Of a stretch of DNA of 64,000 nucleotides, positions 22,852 through 35,800 are shown piece after piece. The notes beneath the pieces were generated by a model, which was not told where the DNA came from, did not search any database, and saw nothing but the letters and a program-made list of their open reading frames with translations. Each line of letters begins with the position of its first letter. Position 1 is the first letter of the stretch. Position numbers and translations under genes: made by a program. Origin of the DNA: Nyssa sinensis (Eukaryota; Streptophyta; Magnoliopsida; Cornales; Nyssaceae); NCBI GenBank assembly GCA_008638375.1, contig CM018035.1, positions 35,624,824-35,688,823 on the forward strand, read 5' to 3'.

Positions 22852-25800
22852 TGTCACGACCCGAAACCCACCCTGTGCGGATCTCGGATCGCAACCGCCG
22901 CCTTCAGGCCCGGGAGCCTGAGGGTAAGGCAAAACATGGGCGACGGTATCGAATAGCGGTGCGGCCTTGATTTGCGGAAGCGTGAAAAACCCTTTTCTTT
23001 TTTTTTTTTTTTTAAATCTTTTAAAAACTTTCGCACAGCCGTCCGGTACTGTCGCTCTTCATAGCGGTACACATGAATAATCACATCAGAGCATACTAAA
23101 AATTAAAGTCTTATACATGATACATATTCGAATGCCTCAAGGGCTTAAGTACATATGTGGTTGCCTCTTGGGCTTTAATACATAATTGTCCAAAAGTACG
23201 ACATCAAAATTCGACCAACCATAGGCCCTAATACTTCCCAAAATATCTCCAGAATCCTAATGGAGCTGCCTATCATTCCTCCCCAAATTGGGCAAGGGTC
23301 CACCCATCGTCATCACCTGAAAAATGTTAGGGAATGGGGTGAGCTTCGAGAAGCCCAGTGAGTAATTCTAACATCTGTCATGGGTTTCAATTGGTAGTGG
23401 TTTCGCACGTGAGAATTTTGTAAAATACTCACTACCAATTGCTCGTATACTTGGAACATAGAGTACATGCATTCTTTAAACAATGGCTTTGAAACATTAC
23501 AGTATTCAAGCTAACTTGTACTTTCAGAATAAAGTATGTGAATTTCAAATCATGTAAATATGCATGGTGAAAATGAGGAAAAAGCCTGCTTCCATTTTCA
23601 ACACACACCTTATCACTTTCATTAACAGAATCCGTTTCGAACCAGATTCCCATTTTACTTTTCGTGGAGATATCTCATATGCCTGGGGGATTAGATCCTG
23701 CTACCTGGCATTTATTCGTATCGTAGTTGGGTTCCTAAGAAACTCGATAGAAATCCGTGGTGCTTATGCACAATTTATCTTGCATTTAAAAGCATTTAAC
23801 CCATAATTCCTTCGTGTGGATGCATTTAAAAGCATTCAAAACATACAGTTCATAACCTCATGATAGGGTATCGAAATACGTGAAACATGTAAATTCAGGA
23901 TATATATAACATTTGAAATCGAAATTTTAGACATGCAGAAGTATATCTCAAAGAACAGTAGTAAATTATTCAGGAAGCATGTCATAACAGAATATTTAAA
24001 ACGGAATTGTATAAAGACAGAATTTGATATTTAAAACATCATTCAAATCCGTGGAATTAAATCTCCACTTCAAATGTGAGGTTACTCACCTTGATTCCCC
24101 GGGTTTGCACTACTGGTGGGCTTTTCCCTTTCCTTTGTATTTCCTAAGAAAATTATAAAGAACTTGTTAACTTCACATTTTAACTTAAATCGTTACCTAT
24201 TCATGCTCTTTCATTTAATTTTAGGCCTGACGTATGCTAACTTCCTAGGATTTGTCTTACTAGTCAACTCGTGGTGACTTGATGAGTTCTATTTTTCACG
24301 TGACTAAATTTTCAGTACCTATTTTAGTGTTATGGACTTCACTGTTGGGTTTGGAATGCCCGATATAGTTAAAATAGACTATCTTTTAGTTTCGTTTGGG
24401 CTCCGGGTACCTTAGGGGTAGTTTGGTCACTTCGCGTGTCATATTTTTCGGAGTCCTGTCTCGTGAATCGGACCTCACTGTTGATCTCAGAAGGCCCAAG
24501 AAAATAGAATTACACTAATAACTTGTCTTATTTGGGCATCGACTACATTAGGGGCAATTTGGTAATTTGTACTTTAACGTATCGTAATTTTTGAAGCCTC
24601 GTCTCGTAAAACGGACCATACCATTGAGTCCGGAACGTCCAAAATAGTCAAAAACCACTATTCGTTTACTTTATTCGGACTCCGTTTGACTTATTTATGA
24701 CCTAGGGGTAATTTGGTCATTTTTATTTAATTATTAAATTAATTAAATAATTTAATTTATTATTTATTAATTTATCAGGGGTATAAATGAATTAAAGTTT
24801 CAAAATCTGGGCCAGAACGAAATTTTCCCAAAACTGTTGGGTCATTTCGTAATTTCCAAAAAATTGTAACTGAACCAAACGGTTCAGTCAGCATGCGACT
24901 GAACCAGACCGGTCCAGTCCGGTTCAAGGTAATGTGCTGACGTCAGGCTGACGTCAGCCCCACAATTTAAAAATTTGAAATAACAGCATCAAAACTACGC
25001 AGTACAGTTTATGGGTTTTATCCGTTTCTCGGTCGGGTCGGGGCCCGACCCGAACCCGGTCCATGCCCGACCCGTACTGTTCATCATCTTCCCCACCGTT
25101 CTACACACTGTAGCCCTAGAAAATTTCAGAATTTTCTCTCCCAATTCGTAGGTTTTCATACAGCGATTCCCACTGGTTTTCTTTCCAAAATGTTTCTAGG
25201 AGTAATATCATCCATTTGGCATCGATTTCAAGCATCACAATCAACAATAAGGGACTGTTCTAGCCGATTATTGTGGGAAAATACAGTCAGTCCATACAGC
25301 CTCATTCCTTCATCATTTTGCACGAGGTTTGATCCTCTGCAACCCTTACAACATGAGCTTCCATTCCCAACTCATCAATCTCGGTTTAGGGGTCAGATTT
25401 AAACATTTGGTTTTTGGGCCGAGAAGAATAGCCTCGGTTTTGAGGGCGTAGACCTAGGTCTCTAGGTCGTGTATAGTGTTTTTTCGGGGTCCTAAGATGT
25501 CCTATTTCATGTTTCAACCCTCAAAAGCTCGGTTGGTTGAGGTCGGATCAGACCTGCAACTCAAGCTTCATCAATGGCGGTTTGTTTCCATTTCTATGTT
25601 TTAGGGCAGTTTTGTTGGTCCAAATCATTTATAAATGACCCAGTTCTCAAGTTAAAATACTACACATGCAATGACAGATCCTAAAAGCTATAAAACAGTA
25701 GCTAAATCTAGTAGGAAAATTTCCAAAAAAATTTGAACACCAACCTTGAACAGTGGTCTCTCCCTCACGGCTGTGCTCAAATGAAGCTTCAAGGGTTGGA

Positions 25801-26530
25801 TTTGTTCCTCCTCGTGCAATTCCTTGGCCTCCTCAAGCTCCTTCAATGGCTCACCAAGGTATACAACTTGCATGCACAACTTGTCTACTCTCTCTCTAGA
25901 ATTTCTCTCTCTCTCTCAGCACTTTCTCTCTCCAAAATCAGTATACAGGATCATTTTTGCAGATCTGTTTTTCCCTCCAATGCATATATGGAGATTATGT
26001 AAGTAAAAATCAGATTGTCTTTAGTGTTTCATCTCCCCAAGTGCATGATGGATTTGCATGCAACTTGGTTGGGAGGAGATGCAATCATGGGTGTATAGGC
26101 ACATGATGGTCTATGGGGGCATAGGAGTGATGCATGCTGATGTGTTGCATGCTTGGTGATTGGTCACTTTGGGGAGAGGTCAAATCTGATTGCTATTTAT
26201 ATATATATCTTTGCATATATATGCACAAGGGTGCTCTTAGCTTAGTTGGTAAATTTTTGGTAACAATAATCATGCCCACTTGGTCAAGGGTTCAAGTCCC
26301 CCTTGGCCACACTTTTGGCTATTTTTCCCTATTTTAGGCTTAGGCCCTGTTTGGCTGCGCATTAATGCAGTTTCACTATTTCCTACTTAACTTTTATTCT
26401 GTGACTTATTTTTCGACGCCGTTTCTTCTGGTCAACTCCTAATTAGGTTAGCTTCTTAATTATTCTTTATGTTTGGTTCAGATAAATGATTAGTAACTAA
26501 TCATTACTTAATCAGGGTCGGGGTGTTACA
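22852..26530 (-). mobile_element. solo LTR F (3679 bp), duplication TCGGG
   Basis: Ends are TGTCACGACCCGAAACCC at 22852 and GGGTCGGGGTGTTACA at 26530; TCGGG flanks both (22847-22851, 26531-26535) and LTR E continues in register. On the - strand: promoter side near 26500, CT microsatellite (25890-25935), conserved GGTCGGGTCGGGGCCCG block (25030), GGTTCAG blocks (24860-24920), micro-exon 24090-24143 (54 bp), stem at 23340-23356, acceptor (CATTTTTCAG|GTGATGACG on -) near 23317-23320. Same family as I (60128-64000). No coding sequence of its own; the 63-codon - frame 25688-25879 is a leader frame of unknown meaning. Confidence 0.92.
26228..26312 (+). other. tRNA-like / SINE-like sequence inside LTR F
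   Basis: TAGCTTAGTTGG (26238-26249) fits the polymerase III A box and GGTTCAAGTCC (26289-26299) the B box, 40 bases apart, on the strand opposite to LTR F. The piece resembles the head of a tRNA-derived SINE or a tRNA pseudogene; there is no clean cloverleaf or poly(A) tail that I can define. Confidence 0.5.
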
Positions 26531-26863
26531 TCGGGTGCTTAGTTTGACTTCACCGTTAGGTTCAGAGTGTTCGAAAATATTAATTATGGCCCCTTCCTAT
26601 ATTTTCCTAGTCTATCGAGTAGCTTGTATAATGCTAAGGGCAGTTTGAGAATTTCATTTTTCTATGTGCCTGTATTTTCGGTACCTCGTTTGACTAAACG
26701 AGCTCTGCTGTTGAGTCCGAAACGTCAAAAAATCTTAAAGTAAGTACTCTCATGATCATCGAGTTTAATTAGTAGCTTAATTATTACAGTAGGAGACAAT
26801 TAGAATTATTCCAGTTTTTCCGTTCATACTTTTCAAAATTTAATTTCGTAAATCGAACTCCTC

Positions 26864-28707
26864 TGATGAGTGCGCAAAAGTGCACTCTAAATGTCCTATT
26901 ATTTAATTAAAATTGCTAGAAATATGAATAGAAATGTTGGGCTTCAATTGATTTTATTAAATTTAATTTCTATTTACAGTGAGATATATTTGAACATTAT
27001 TTTATAATATTTTAAATCTCAAATATTACATTTTTTGTTGGCGAGAGCTAGTTTGCAATTGCGCTTTATACTTAATATTTTTGAAACTATCTTTGGCTTT
27101 TTGGCAGATTCGACCATTGAGTTTTAATTGAGATTTGGATGATGTTAGAGTTTCAGAATGAGAAAGTGATCTTCATGAAAGTTTTAGAGGACGTCTTGGG
27201 CTTTTCAGAAAGGTATGGTTTGCAAAAATCGGAGTTTGTTTGGGCCTTCAAACATTGTTTCGAAATCAGGTCTGGAAAGCTGCTCAAAATTCTGTCCGAC
27301 CAGCCAACTTTAATGAGTCATAACTTGAGCTTCAGAAGTCCAAATCAGGTGGTTTTTGAGCCTAAAATTATCTACTCATTTGGGGTTACAAATTTTGTGA
27401 AGAGCCCGAGTTAAGATTCAGTTGTTATCTCATAGAAAACGGAGTGTAAAGATGGGCACTGCTGGTTGTGTGCGGCTGGACAGTGCAAGGTTTGAAAAGT
27501 CAAAAGAGATAAAATAAAAATAAAAAAATAAAGAAAGGCAAAGCAGTGGGGAGGCTTGCGTTGGAATCAAAAGAAAACAAGGAAATTGTGGAGCCCAAGG
27601 CTTGGAGAAAAAAGAAGGCAATTGAAGAAGAGATGGGCTTGAGGCGCGACGCTGACGTGCGGACTGGGCCAGGGGCCTAGTGTGGCGCGCAGGGTGCTAC
27701 TGTTTGGTGCGGCTAACATGGGCTTGGCTTGGCCAGGCACAGCAACGGCTAGGGGCTGATCAATTGACGCAATGTGGGGCCTGGCGCGGCGCGCTAGGGA
27801 TTGCGGTGTGCTGGTTGTAAAGAGGGGTCCTGCGGCTGCTAGTTGATAGAGAGAACAGAAACAGACGGCGGCTGGCAGAGAAAAATTGAAGCAGTGGTGC
27901 GGCTGCGCAGCAGTTCCAGTGTGGGAAAAATCCGTTGCAGTCAATCCATGACAGATTATTTCTCCGTGAAATTTATGTAGTCCATCCTGTACATGAGTAA
28001 CTAAATTTTCAAGTAGGGTTAAGGATAAACTTGCATCATAAATGGCTATTTTGATTTATTTTGATTCCTGTACATAGTTTTAATTTGTTAAATTTTTCGT
28101 TGATCATCCTAAATTTATTGTTGGATTTTATTGTCCGAATAATTAAAGGTTTTAGTCCGTTTATAGATTCAGTCATGCTTTTTCTATCGAATGGATTAAT
28201 ATTTTGATTATTTTTGGAACAATTAAATATTTATATTGATTCAATTCTCTGCTGTAGTATTGCTCGTCGGGTATATTGTCGTCGTTGGGTTTTTCTCAAT
28301 GTGAATAATAATTTGAGTGATTTAAAGATGATGAATGATTTTTCGAAGGATTATTTTCAGTCTAATTTTGATGCATAATTTTAAATCTTCCGATTGAGAT
28401 TTTTGGAATTTAATTTCTCAATTGAGTTATCAGTGAATTAAAAATAGTTAAAATACCATGTATGTGCAAGGGATTCCCGACACTCCACTGTTTGTTAAAT
28501 TTGAATATTTTCTTCCATTAATTAATTTGTTTAATTATTAATTTGCATTCAAAAATCACTTTTCTATATTTTTATTTTCTCGTTAACCGTCTAATACTTT
28601 CTTTAGCTTCAGAGATTCTGTTTATTATTCTTTTAATTTAGTCTCCCTATGGAATCGAAACCCCAAAGCTACACTACAACTACCGCGTTATTCTTTGGGC
28701 GTAATCA
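26864..28707 (+). repeat. 5' LTR of Athila (1844 bp)
   Basis: TGATGAGTGCGCAAAAG ... GGGCGTAATCA. Nearly identical to 47356-49189. It contains a GC-rich stretch (27640-27930) producing long antisense frames in both LTRs; one is disrupted, and neither is called. Confidence 0.93.
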
Positions 28708-28712
28708 AATTT

Positions 28713-28730
28713 TGGCGCCGTTGCCGGGGA
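28713..28730 (+). other. primer-binding site, Asp tRNA
   Basis: TGGCGCCGTTGCCGGGGA is an 18-base complement of the 3' end of plant Asp tRNA, the standard primer of Athila elements. It follows the LTR by five bases. Confidence 0.93.
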
Positions 28731-28804
28731 GACGATAGAAGAATTAGTAGATAGTTTTTCTTTTCAGCAGTTTATAAAGGCGGTAACTTCGTTCCTTTCT
28801 TTTT

Positions 28805-28925
28805 AATTGCTTTATTATTATTATTATTATTTTTATTTATTTATTTATTTATTTTTATTATTTATTTATTTATATTTCTAGTTATTTATTTTCTTTTATT
28901 CCTTTTTATTTATTTATTTATTTTA
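28805..28925 (+). repeat. TTA/TTTA-rich simple repeat in Athila leader
   Basis: Runs of TTATTA and TTTATTTA between the primer site and gag. The - strand copy at 54720-54780 carries a shorter, changed version, so it is a variable leader element. Confidence 0.8.
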
Positions 28926-28928
28926 TTA

Positions 28929-30371
28929 TTGTCATCTTGCTTGCATAATAGGTATAGGGACGCATTAGGCCGCTTTGCTTGTAGGCTTGTGTTAGAGTCG
29001 GATTTAGAGTCTATTTTTTCTTATTTTTTTAATTCTTTGTTTGATAATACTTCCAATTCTGAAAATATGAGTGAATATGAGAATCAACCCACTAGGACTC
29101 TTCAGGATTACCTTCACCCTACACGCACAGCTATACCATCATGCATCATGTTTCCACCCAATGCCCGTCCAATTGATGTTAAAACGGGGATGATACAGTT
29201 ACTCCCTACATTTCATGGTTTGGAAAATGAGAATCCATATGTGCATATTAAAGAGTTTGAAGAGGTAGTTAGCGACTTTCCATAATCAAAATGCAACACA
29301 AGACATTGTGAGACTTAAGTTCTTTCCTTTCTCTTTGAAGGATCGAGCTAAGAGTTGGCTATACTCACTGAGACCACGGTCAATTGGATCGTGGAATGAG
29401 ATGACCCAAATTTTCTTCACTAAATACTTTCCCCAACACAAGACCAATGCTTTGAAAAGACAGATTTCTACCTTTGCACAAAAGGATAGTGAGACTTTGT
29501 ATCAGTCTTGGGAGAGATTTAAGGAGTTATTGAGTATATGCCCTCACCATGGGTATGAGAGTTGGCGTGTAATGAGCTATTTTTATGAGGGACTTACACC
29601 TAGAGAGCGCCAATTTGTAGAGATGATGTGTAATGGTGAGTTCCTACAGAAAGATCCTGATGAGGCCATAGAGTACCTTAATGAGCTTGCTGAAAAAGCT
29701 CACACATGGACATGACTAGTGCTACTGAGAGCACAAATAGGTCACGACCTATAGGGAACCAACATAGTGGGGGAATTTACCATCTTAGGGAGGAGGATAA
29801 CTTGAAAGCTAAGGTTGAGACACTCACTAGGGAGTTAGAAGTGCTAAAGGCTAGAGACTTAAAGCCAACACACTTGGCTAATCATGCAGAGTCTTTTAGA
29901 TCATGTTCTGTGTGTGGCAGGGTAGATCACCTTGCCCAAGAGTGTCCCACATCAATTGAGATGAGAGGGATGTATGAGGACCAATGTAATACCTTAGGTA
30001 TGTACAAGAAGCCCTTCACACCCTACTCTGAGACTTACAATCCATGGTGGCGAAATCACCCTAATTTTAGCTAGAAATCTGAAAACCAGCCACATGCACC
30101 ACCACCTGCACAGCCTCCTAGATCATACCCTGCACCATATCATACACCATATCATGCATCTTCATCTTCTAGGAATTCTCTAGAAGATACTTTACAGGTA
30201 TTTATTGAAGCACAGGGTAAGACTAACCAAAAATTTGAATATTTGATTACGCAGGTTGTTGAAGAGAACAAGGAGATAAAGAGCCAAGTGTCCAAATTGA
30301 TGAGCTCTTTGAGTGTGAATGAGCGAGGCAGATTCCCTTCCCAAGCTCAGTCCACACCCTAAGGTCAATAC
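28929..30371 (+). pseudogene. Athila gag (broken)
   Basis: Capsid-like gag. Visible motifs: PNARPIDVKTG, LLPTFHGLENENPYVHI, RLKFFPFSLKDRAKSWLYSL and YFPQHKT (retrotransposon gag family), then zinc knuckle CSVCGRVDHLAQEC (about 29910-29950). Comparison with the - strand copy shows one extra base near 29272, one missing base near 29713, a TAG at 30072-30074 and a TAA near 30361. The likely natural start is the MSEYENQ methionine at about 29068. Gag assembles the particle that packages element RNA; this copy cannot make a full product. Confidence 0.9.
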
Positions 30372-30941
30372 ATGGCACAAGAGAATCTGAAGGATGCAAA
30401 TGCCATTGTGACTCGAAGTGGTAAGTCCTTACACATCCCAACAACGGACAAATCAGAGGATGTGGAAAAGGAACAAGATGGTAACAATGCTAAACTGCCT
30501 AAGGAACCAGAGGTGACAAAGAGTTATGTTAAGGTACCATTCCCTCAGGCTTTAAAATCGACCAAGCGCACTTTGGATCCTAATAATGAAATCCTCGAAA
30601 ATCTCAGGCAGGTAAAAATTAATCTTCCTCTTTTGCATGTAATTAAGCAAGTTCCTACTTATGCAAAAGTTCTTAAGGATTTATGTACAGTTAAGAGGAA
30701 GCACCATGTGAAGAAGACAACATTTCTGACAGAGCAAGTTAGTGCTCTCATTGAGCAGAAGATCCCCCCCAAGTACAAGGATCCTGGTTGTCCAACCATT
30801 GCATGCAGTATTGGAAATCACGAGTTTGGACAAGCTTTACTTGATTTAGGAGCAAGTGTGAATCTAATGCCTTATTCTATCTACTTGCAGATGGGGTTGG
30901 GAGAGATCAAACCAACCTCTATGGTATTGCAATTGGCTGAC
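30372..30941 (+). pseudogene. Athila protease region, cut by element B
   Basis: Open frame of about 190 codons ending in the aspartic protease domain: LLDLGASVNLMPYSIY holds the active-site Asp in the Athila-type DLGAS form. The frame runs into element B at 30942 within the domain and resumes at 38133. Upstream is the Lys/Glu-rich linker between gag and protease. The disruption separates gag-protease from polymerase by 7.2 kb. Confidence 0.9.
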
Positions 30942-32299
30942 TGTCACGCCCCGAATTTCTAACCGAAACCCGAGGTGCGACTGACGAACAGAAAGTAAAT
31001 AAAATAAAAGATAGTTAAATAGATTTACGAATTTACGACAAATTAAATAGAGTTCTTTAATTTTCTAAAAATTTCGTCAGCACCTCCTTTGTTTTTCGAG
31101 CCTTTTTCCCCCTGATAATCACAATGCATCATATATATGCAAACACATCACAATCCATCCTCACTCAATGGCCACAAATCTCATAGAATTTAAATGTGCA
31201 TCGTCTAATTATACAATCCATCATATATACAGCTACACTTAAACTTAAGAATCATCGACTCCCAATTCATTACACTATACCAATATCATCTCCATTTTTT
31301 TTTTCTTTCCACAATATACAAATTTTCTACAAGACAAGAAGGAAATAAAGTAAGGAGTAATCTCAACGGAATTGACTAGACATGCATCATTTCCCATCAA
31401 TACATATAGAAACATAAAATACATCTCACAATTACATTGTTCATAGGTCATTCGGGCTTAAGCCTTTACATTACAAAACATAAGTCCCACAGACCAAAAA
31501 TATAACAAGTGCTTCATCCTATCAAGGTATCATTGAGCCTCAAGTAGCTGGAGTATCCTCATCTGAAAAATGTTGCCCACGAATGGGTCAGCTCAACTGC
31601 TGGTATGATGAAGTGCTAATGCAAGAAATAAAGCTAAGGCGTGACATGTGTAAAGTGTACATTTATATCTAAATGTCATTCAAAGCATCGCAGTAATATA
31701 TGAGTGGTATGCATGACGCACCCATGCACAACTCTATGCCACACCCATGTCTCGTTTACGGGTACTCCCCGATGGCACGGAGTACCAATGCAATGGCCAA
31801 TTTTGGGTTTTTCACCACAGGATCTACACCCTCATAATGCATAGCACCACGTGCTCAACCCACACCATGTTCTCAAAGGATTCATCATATGCCAATATGC
31901 CAATGCAATCTCAATGGAACATGGTTTCCACACTATAGCATGCTCGATACAATAATACATAAATCACCAGCTGATTCCACATGTAAGCATATCTCATATA
32001 ATCAACTTAAACACATGTCATGATTCACGTTCATCATTCACTAAATTCTCATAAAGTACAAGTAACATGTAAGCATGTGAACAACCAAGTCCAATCATCA
32101 AGTAAACATATTCCAAATAAACACATAAGTCATGCCAGCCATTCACAGAACATTCATAACTTAACTTCATTTCTAACATTAGCAAAACACCATACCTGAT
32201 AGGGTTGGTCACAACCCTATTAAGCTGTGTCCACTACGTAGTCCAATCAACTGATGAATGACTCAGTCCTCCTACTGTAGCTGTTTAGAGAGTTTGAGG

Positions 32300-32581
32300 T
32301 TAATCCTTAGTCCACGGTTCAAGAGTTGAAGAAAACACACTGGCAGGTTGATCGAGTCGGCCAACCATTTTAAATCCAATTTCATCAGCTTCTTCAGCCT
32401 TGACCCCATACTCAAATTGGATAATCGAATTATTACATACATTCCTCACCGTGCCATCATAACAGATAACAACATCCCGAAGGATGGCCATTAAGTTTTT
32501 GAATAAAGTTCCAGGCTCAGTCAACCCTCTAGATGAATGGACAATAACTTCTCTGCTTGAAATTGAGTGAGCCATCTCCAC
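32300..32581 (-). pseudogene. captured fragment resembling NRPE1 (RNA polymerase V largest subunit)
   Basis: The - strand frame contains EPGTLFKNLMAILRD, VICYDGTVRN and NSIIQFEYGV. The YDGTVRN...QF-YG signature occurs in largest subunits of nuclear RNA polymerases; the LFKNLMA-LRD lead-in is, as I remember it, that of NRPE1, the Pol V subunit that makes scaffold RNAs for RNA-directed DNA methylation. Only about 55 residues match; then the frame switches to KAEEADEIGFK, shared with element J, instead of the expected family sequence. It sits in sense with the B transcript and next to a predicted intron donor. Polymerase subunit: firm. NRPE1 rather than NRPD1: probable. Confidence 0.65.
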
Positions 32582-32821
32582 CTGAACAAGAGACTTAATA
32601 CCTAATTATCGCTGCTGAAGTGCTACAACTACTTTCAAGAACCCATATGTTACGGAAACTCTGTGACAAACTGAACTTCCTTGCAAAATATCTAAGTAGC
32701 TCATTACTTGCTCTGCCCCTTGCCAACAATCAGATTCAATGCAGCCTTACTAATTCCTGAGTTCCCTAATCTACCTGATGTTATCCACTGCCAGGGCAAT
32801 CCTACTTGTAAAATTGAATGG

Positions 32822-35800
32822 TGTAATATCTCGACCCGGGATACGTCACGTATACCGAGGTAGGTCGGTTAAAACATGTAACTTGAACGATAAGATATGA
32901 ATATCATAGTATTCTCATGGAAATGAAAGACTGGAGACTGTAATCATGGAAATGAATGACCAGGGCTGGGTAACACCCGAGCATTTCAGGGCATTGCATC
33001 GAAATGCGTGCATGCACGCATTCCCATGCATGCATACGTGAACGTAGATACATAGCTTGATTAAAATCAGTGTATGCAAATATGATTTAAAATGGAATTA
33101 GACCCCTACATATACATGTATATACATGTATAAAAGAGGTGTATTTCATGTGTATATATGTATAAGATATAATGTATTATACATGTATGATGTATTTATG
33201 TATATATGTATATCTACATAAGAAACAAAAAGAAAGGAAAAAGGAAAAGGGAAACTGCCAAAAACAGTGTAGGTGCATTGCATGTGAGGTGTGTGTGTGT
33301 CGGTTGGGTGAAGTGTGTGTGTGTTATATATATATAATATGATATATATATATATATATATATATATACATGAGTGCACAACAAGTCTCCAACCATTTAA
33401 TGCAAAGGTTGCATTTGGCAGAGAAAGCACAGATCCTAGGTCAAGGAAAGAGGCCATAGAAGGGGGAGAAACCAAGAGAGGGAGAGAGAGAAAAGAGAGA
33501 GAGGCGGTGGAAACTTCTCTCTACAAATATAAGCCTACGGGTGTGGGTTTAAAGGCACAAAGGAGACCAAAGTTAAGAGAACACTTTGGCAAAGAATTCA
33601 GGAGCATAAACAGGAAGGTTTAGAGGGTCAAAGAGGGCTAAATCCGAACACCCAGGTAAGTGGTTTTAGTTCTGTTTTTGAGATTTAAAGCATGAAGCTT
33701 ATATATGATTATAGGGTCTAAACAAGCATGAAATATAGTTTATTTTGCAAAAGGAATCAGGTTAAATGGTTTAGAAACCAAAGAGAAAAACCCAGTTGCA
33801 GGTTATGGAGGATAATCGGCCGTGGGTCATTTTATGCATTAAAACTTGTTTAAATCAACCCTAGCATGACCCTATGATATGCAGAAAGCTGTTAGAAGCA
33901 ATTAGGGGTCAAAACCGTGCTTAAAACACCATTGAAATGGGAAATACCACTTGGCCGGAAAGTCGGCCGGAGACATTTAGGCTCTATTTCGTGAAGATCA
34001 AGACGGTCTTGATCCAAACCGAGGGTGGATTTGGGGTCCTTGAAGAAAGGGGAAAAGAATGGCATTCGAAATGGGCCGAAATACCACCGGAAACCGGTGA
34101 CCGTCGCCGGAGAAGACGACTGTGCCCTGCTGGAACCCTACCGGAGCAGTGGGGAAGAAGACCGGAAAAGCGTGGGGCTATCGGGTCAAACTGGGACAGA
34201 TCCGGGTTCGGATCGGGTCGGTACCCGACCGGATATAAGGGGTTAAATGATACTGTGTCGTTTTGGGTTTCTAATTAAATGGATTTGGGCATGTTTGGTT
34301 ACATGGATAGTAAATTGGAATTGGGTTTTGGGTTATCCAAACCAAGGGTGGGATAGGGAATTAGGGTTATTGAAATCCGGTTCTCTGAATGGACTGAACC
34401 GTTTGGTTCAAAGGAAGAGTGGACCGATTTAGGGTTTTTAGGTCTGAACCAACTGGTTCAGACCGCAGCTTTTAGAAATTGTGAACCGGCCCCAAATATT
34501 TTGGAAAATTACACTGTTGCCCAAGTATAAAAAATTAATTAAATATTAATTTTACAATAATGCCCCCTATTCCAAAAAGAGGTCAAACGAAGTCCAAACG
34601 ATGCAAGTGAATAGTCAAAACCTATTATCTCGGACGTTCTAAGTCCAATGGTTGGGTCCGTTTTACGAGACGAAACCCCGAAGGATAAAGTACCACAAAA
34701 GTGCAAAATGACCATTTTGCCCTTTTTAGTACAAAAGTCCAAATGGAATTCCGCGAAAGCCTAAACCGACTTTCTTCGGCGTTCCGGACTCAATGGTAAA
34801 GTCTAAAATAGTATTTTAAATACTTATGATAGAAAGACATAAAATTTGATGAATAGCATTTATTCTGAAACGTATTCACTGATATATAGGAAACTCGAAA
34901 GGCAAGGGTTTACTCACGGATTCCTGATCTAAAATCACGATAGAGGTAAGTGGATCACTTTCTCTTACATGTGGTGTTTCCACAAGCCAAGTTTATTCTT
35001 TTACTGCCAAATTTGTACTCTTGAAAGTATTGATATCTTTGTGTTCCACATTTCGATATTTGCTATCTTGTGGACGTATTATTGACTGATGTATCACTGT
35101 TATCATGTTCAATGTGCTTTGAAAGCACATATGTTATTGCTATCCACTTGTGATATTGTTCTATCTCGTGGACATTGCTTGACTATTATATCATTGTTAT
35201 CATGTTGAACCATGCCTTGAAAGGCCTACTGTTGTATCCTTATTGAATGAATGATATTCCATTTTTATACTCTATGGAATTACTATGATCATGACATGTT
35301 TATGGACACGGGAGTTGTGCTCAGTCACAACATCCATCTGATGCTATCTGGTTAAATGGGACCTACGGGTCAAGTCCGTGAACGGACAAATGGCAATTTA
35401 TTGGAATTGACTGGGGGGTATGCCGGGCCCCAAAAGATCGAGGGTCTGCCGAGCCCTGAAACAGAATAACAGCATCTCTTATGATTGATAGAACTTGACT
35501 GATTGAATGGCACTATTCCTTATGATTCTTCAAGTCTTGAAGGACTCGTATTGATTGATTTGATTGTGATCGGTTCATTGTGGCAGTACTTCATTGTTGT
35601 TATATTTTCATTTTACACTATTACTTCTGATTGTGTATTGTGATTACTTTTCATTGGCCCTCGTGGCAATTGTTTCCATTGGCCCTCGTGGCAATTATGT
35701 TCATTGGCTATCACAACATCTCCTTCCTTATGATTGGCTATCATTATCTTATTCATGGATTCACATTGATCATCGATACCAGTGTTGGAGATCTGTTTTA

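Noticed and set aside
25688..25879. 63-codon - frame in F as a small protein
   Set aside because: No counterpart in sister LTR I with the same frame that I can see, and no motif; left as part of the leader.
27567..27944. 125-codon - strand frame
   Set aside because: Same antisense LTR shadow in the 5' LTR.
33146..33475. Frames full of Tyr/Ile/His
   Set aside because: Products of TA and TG microsatellites in the LTR promoter region; same type at 5992-6289, 11170-11475, 59127-59629.
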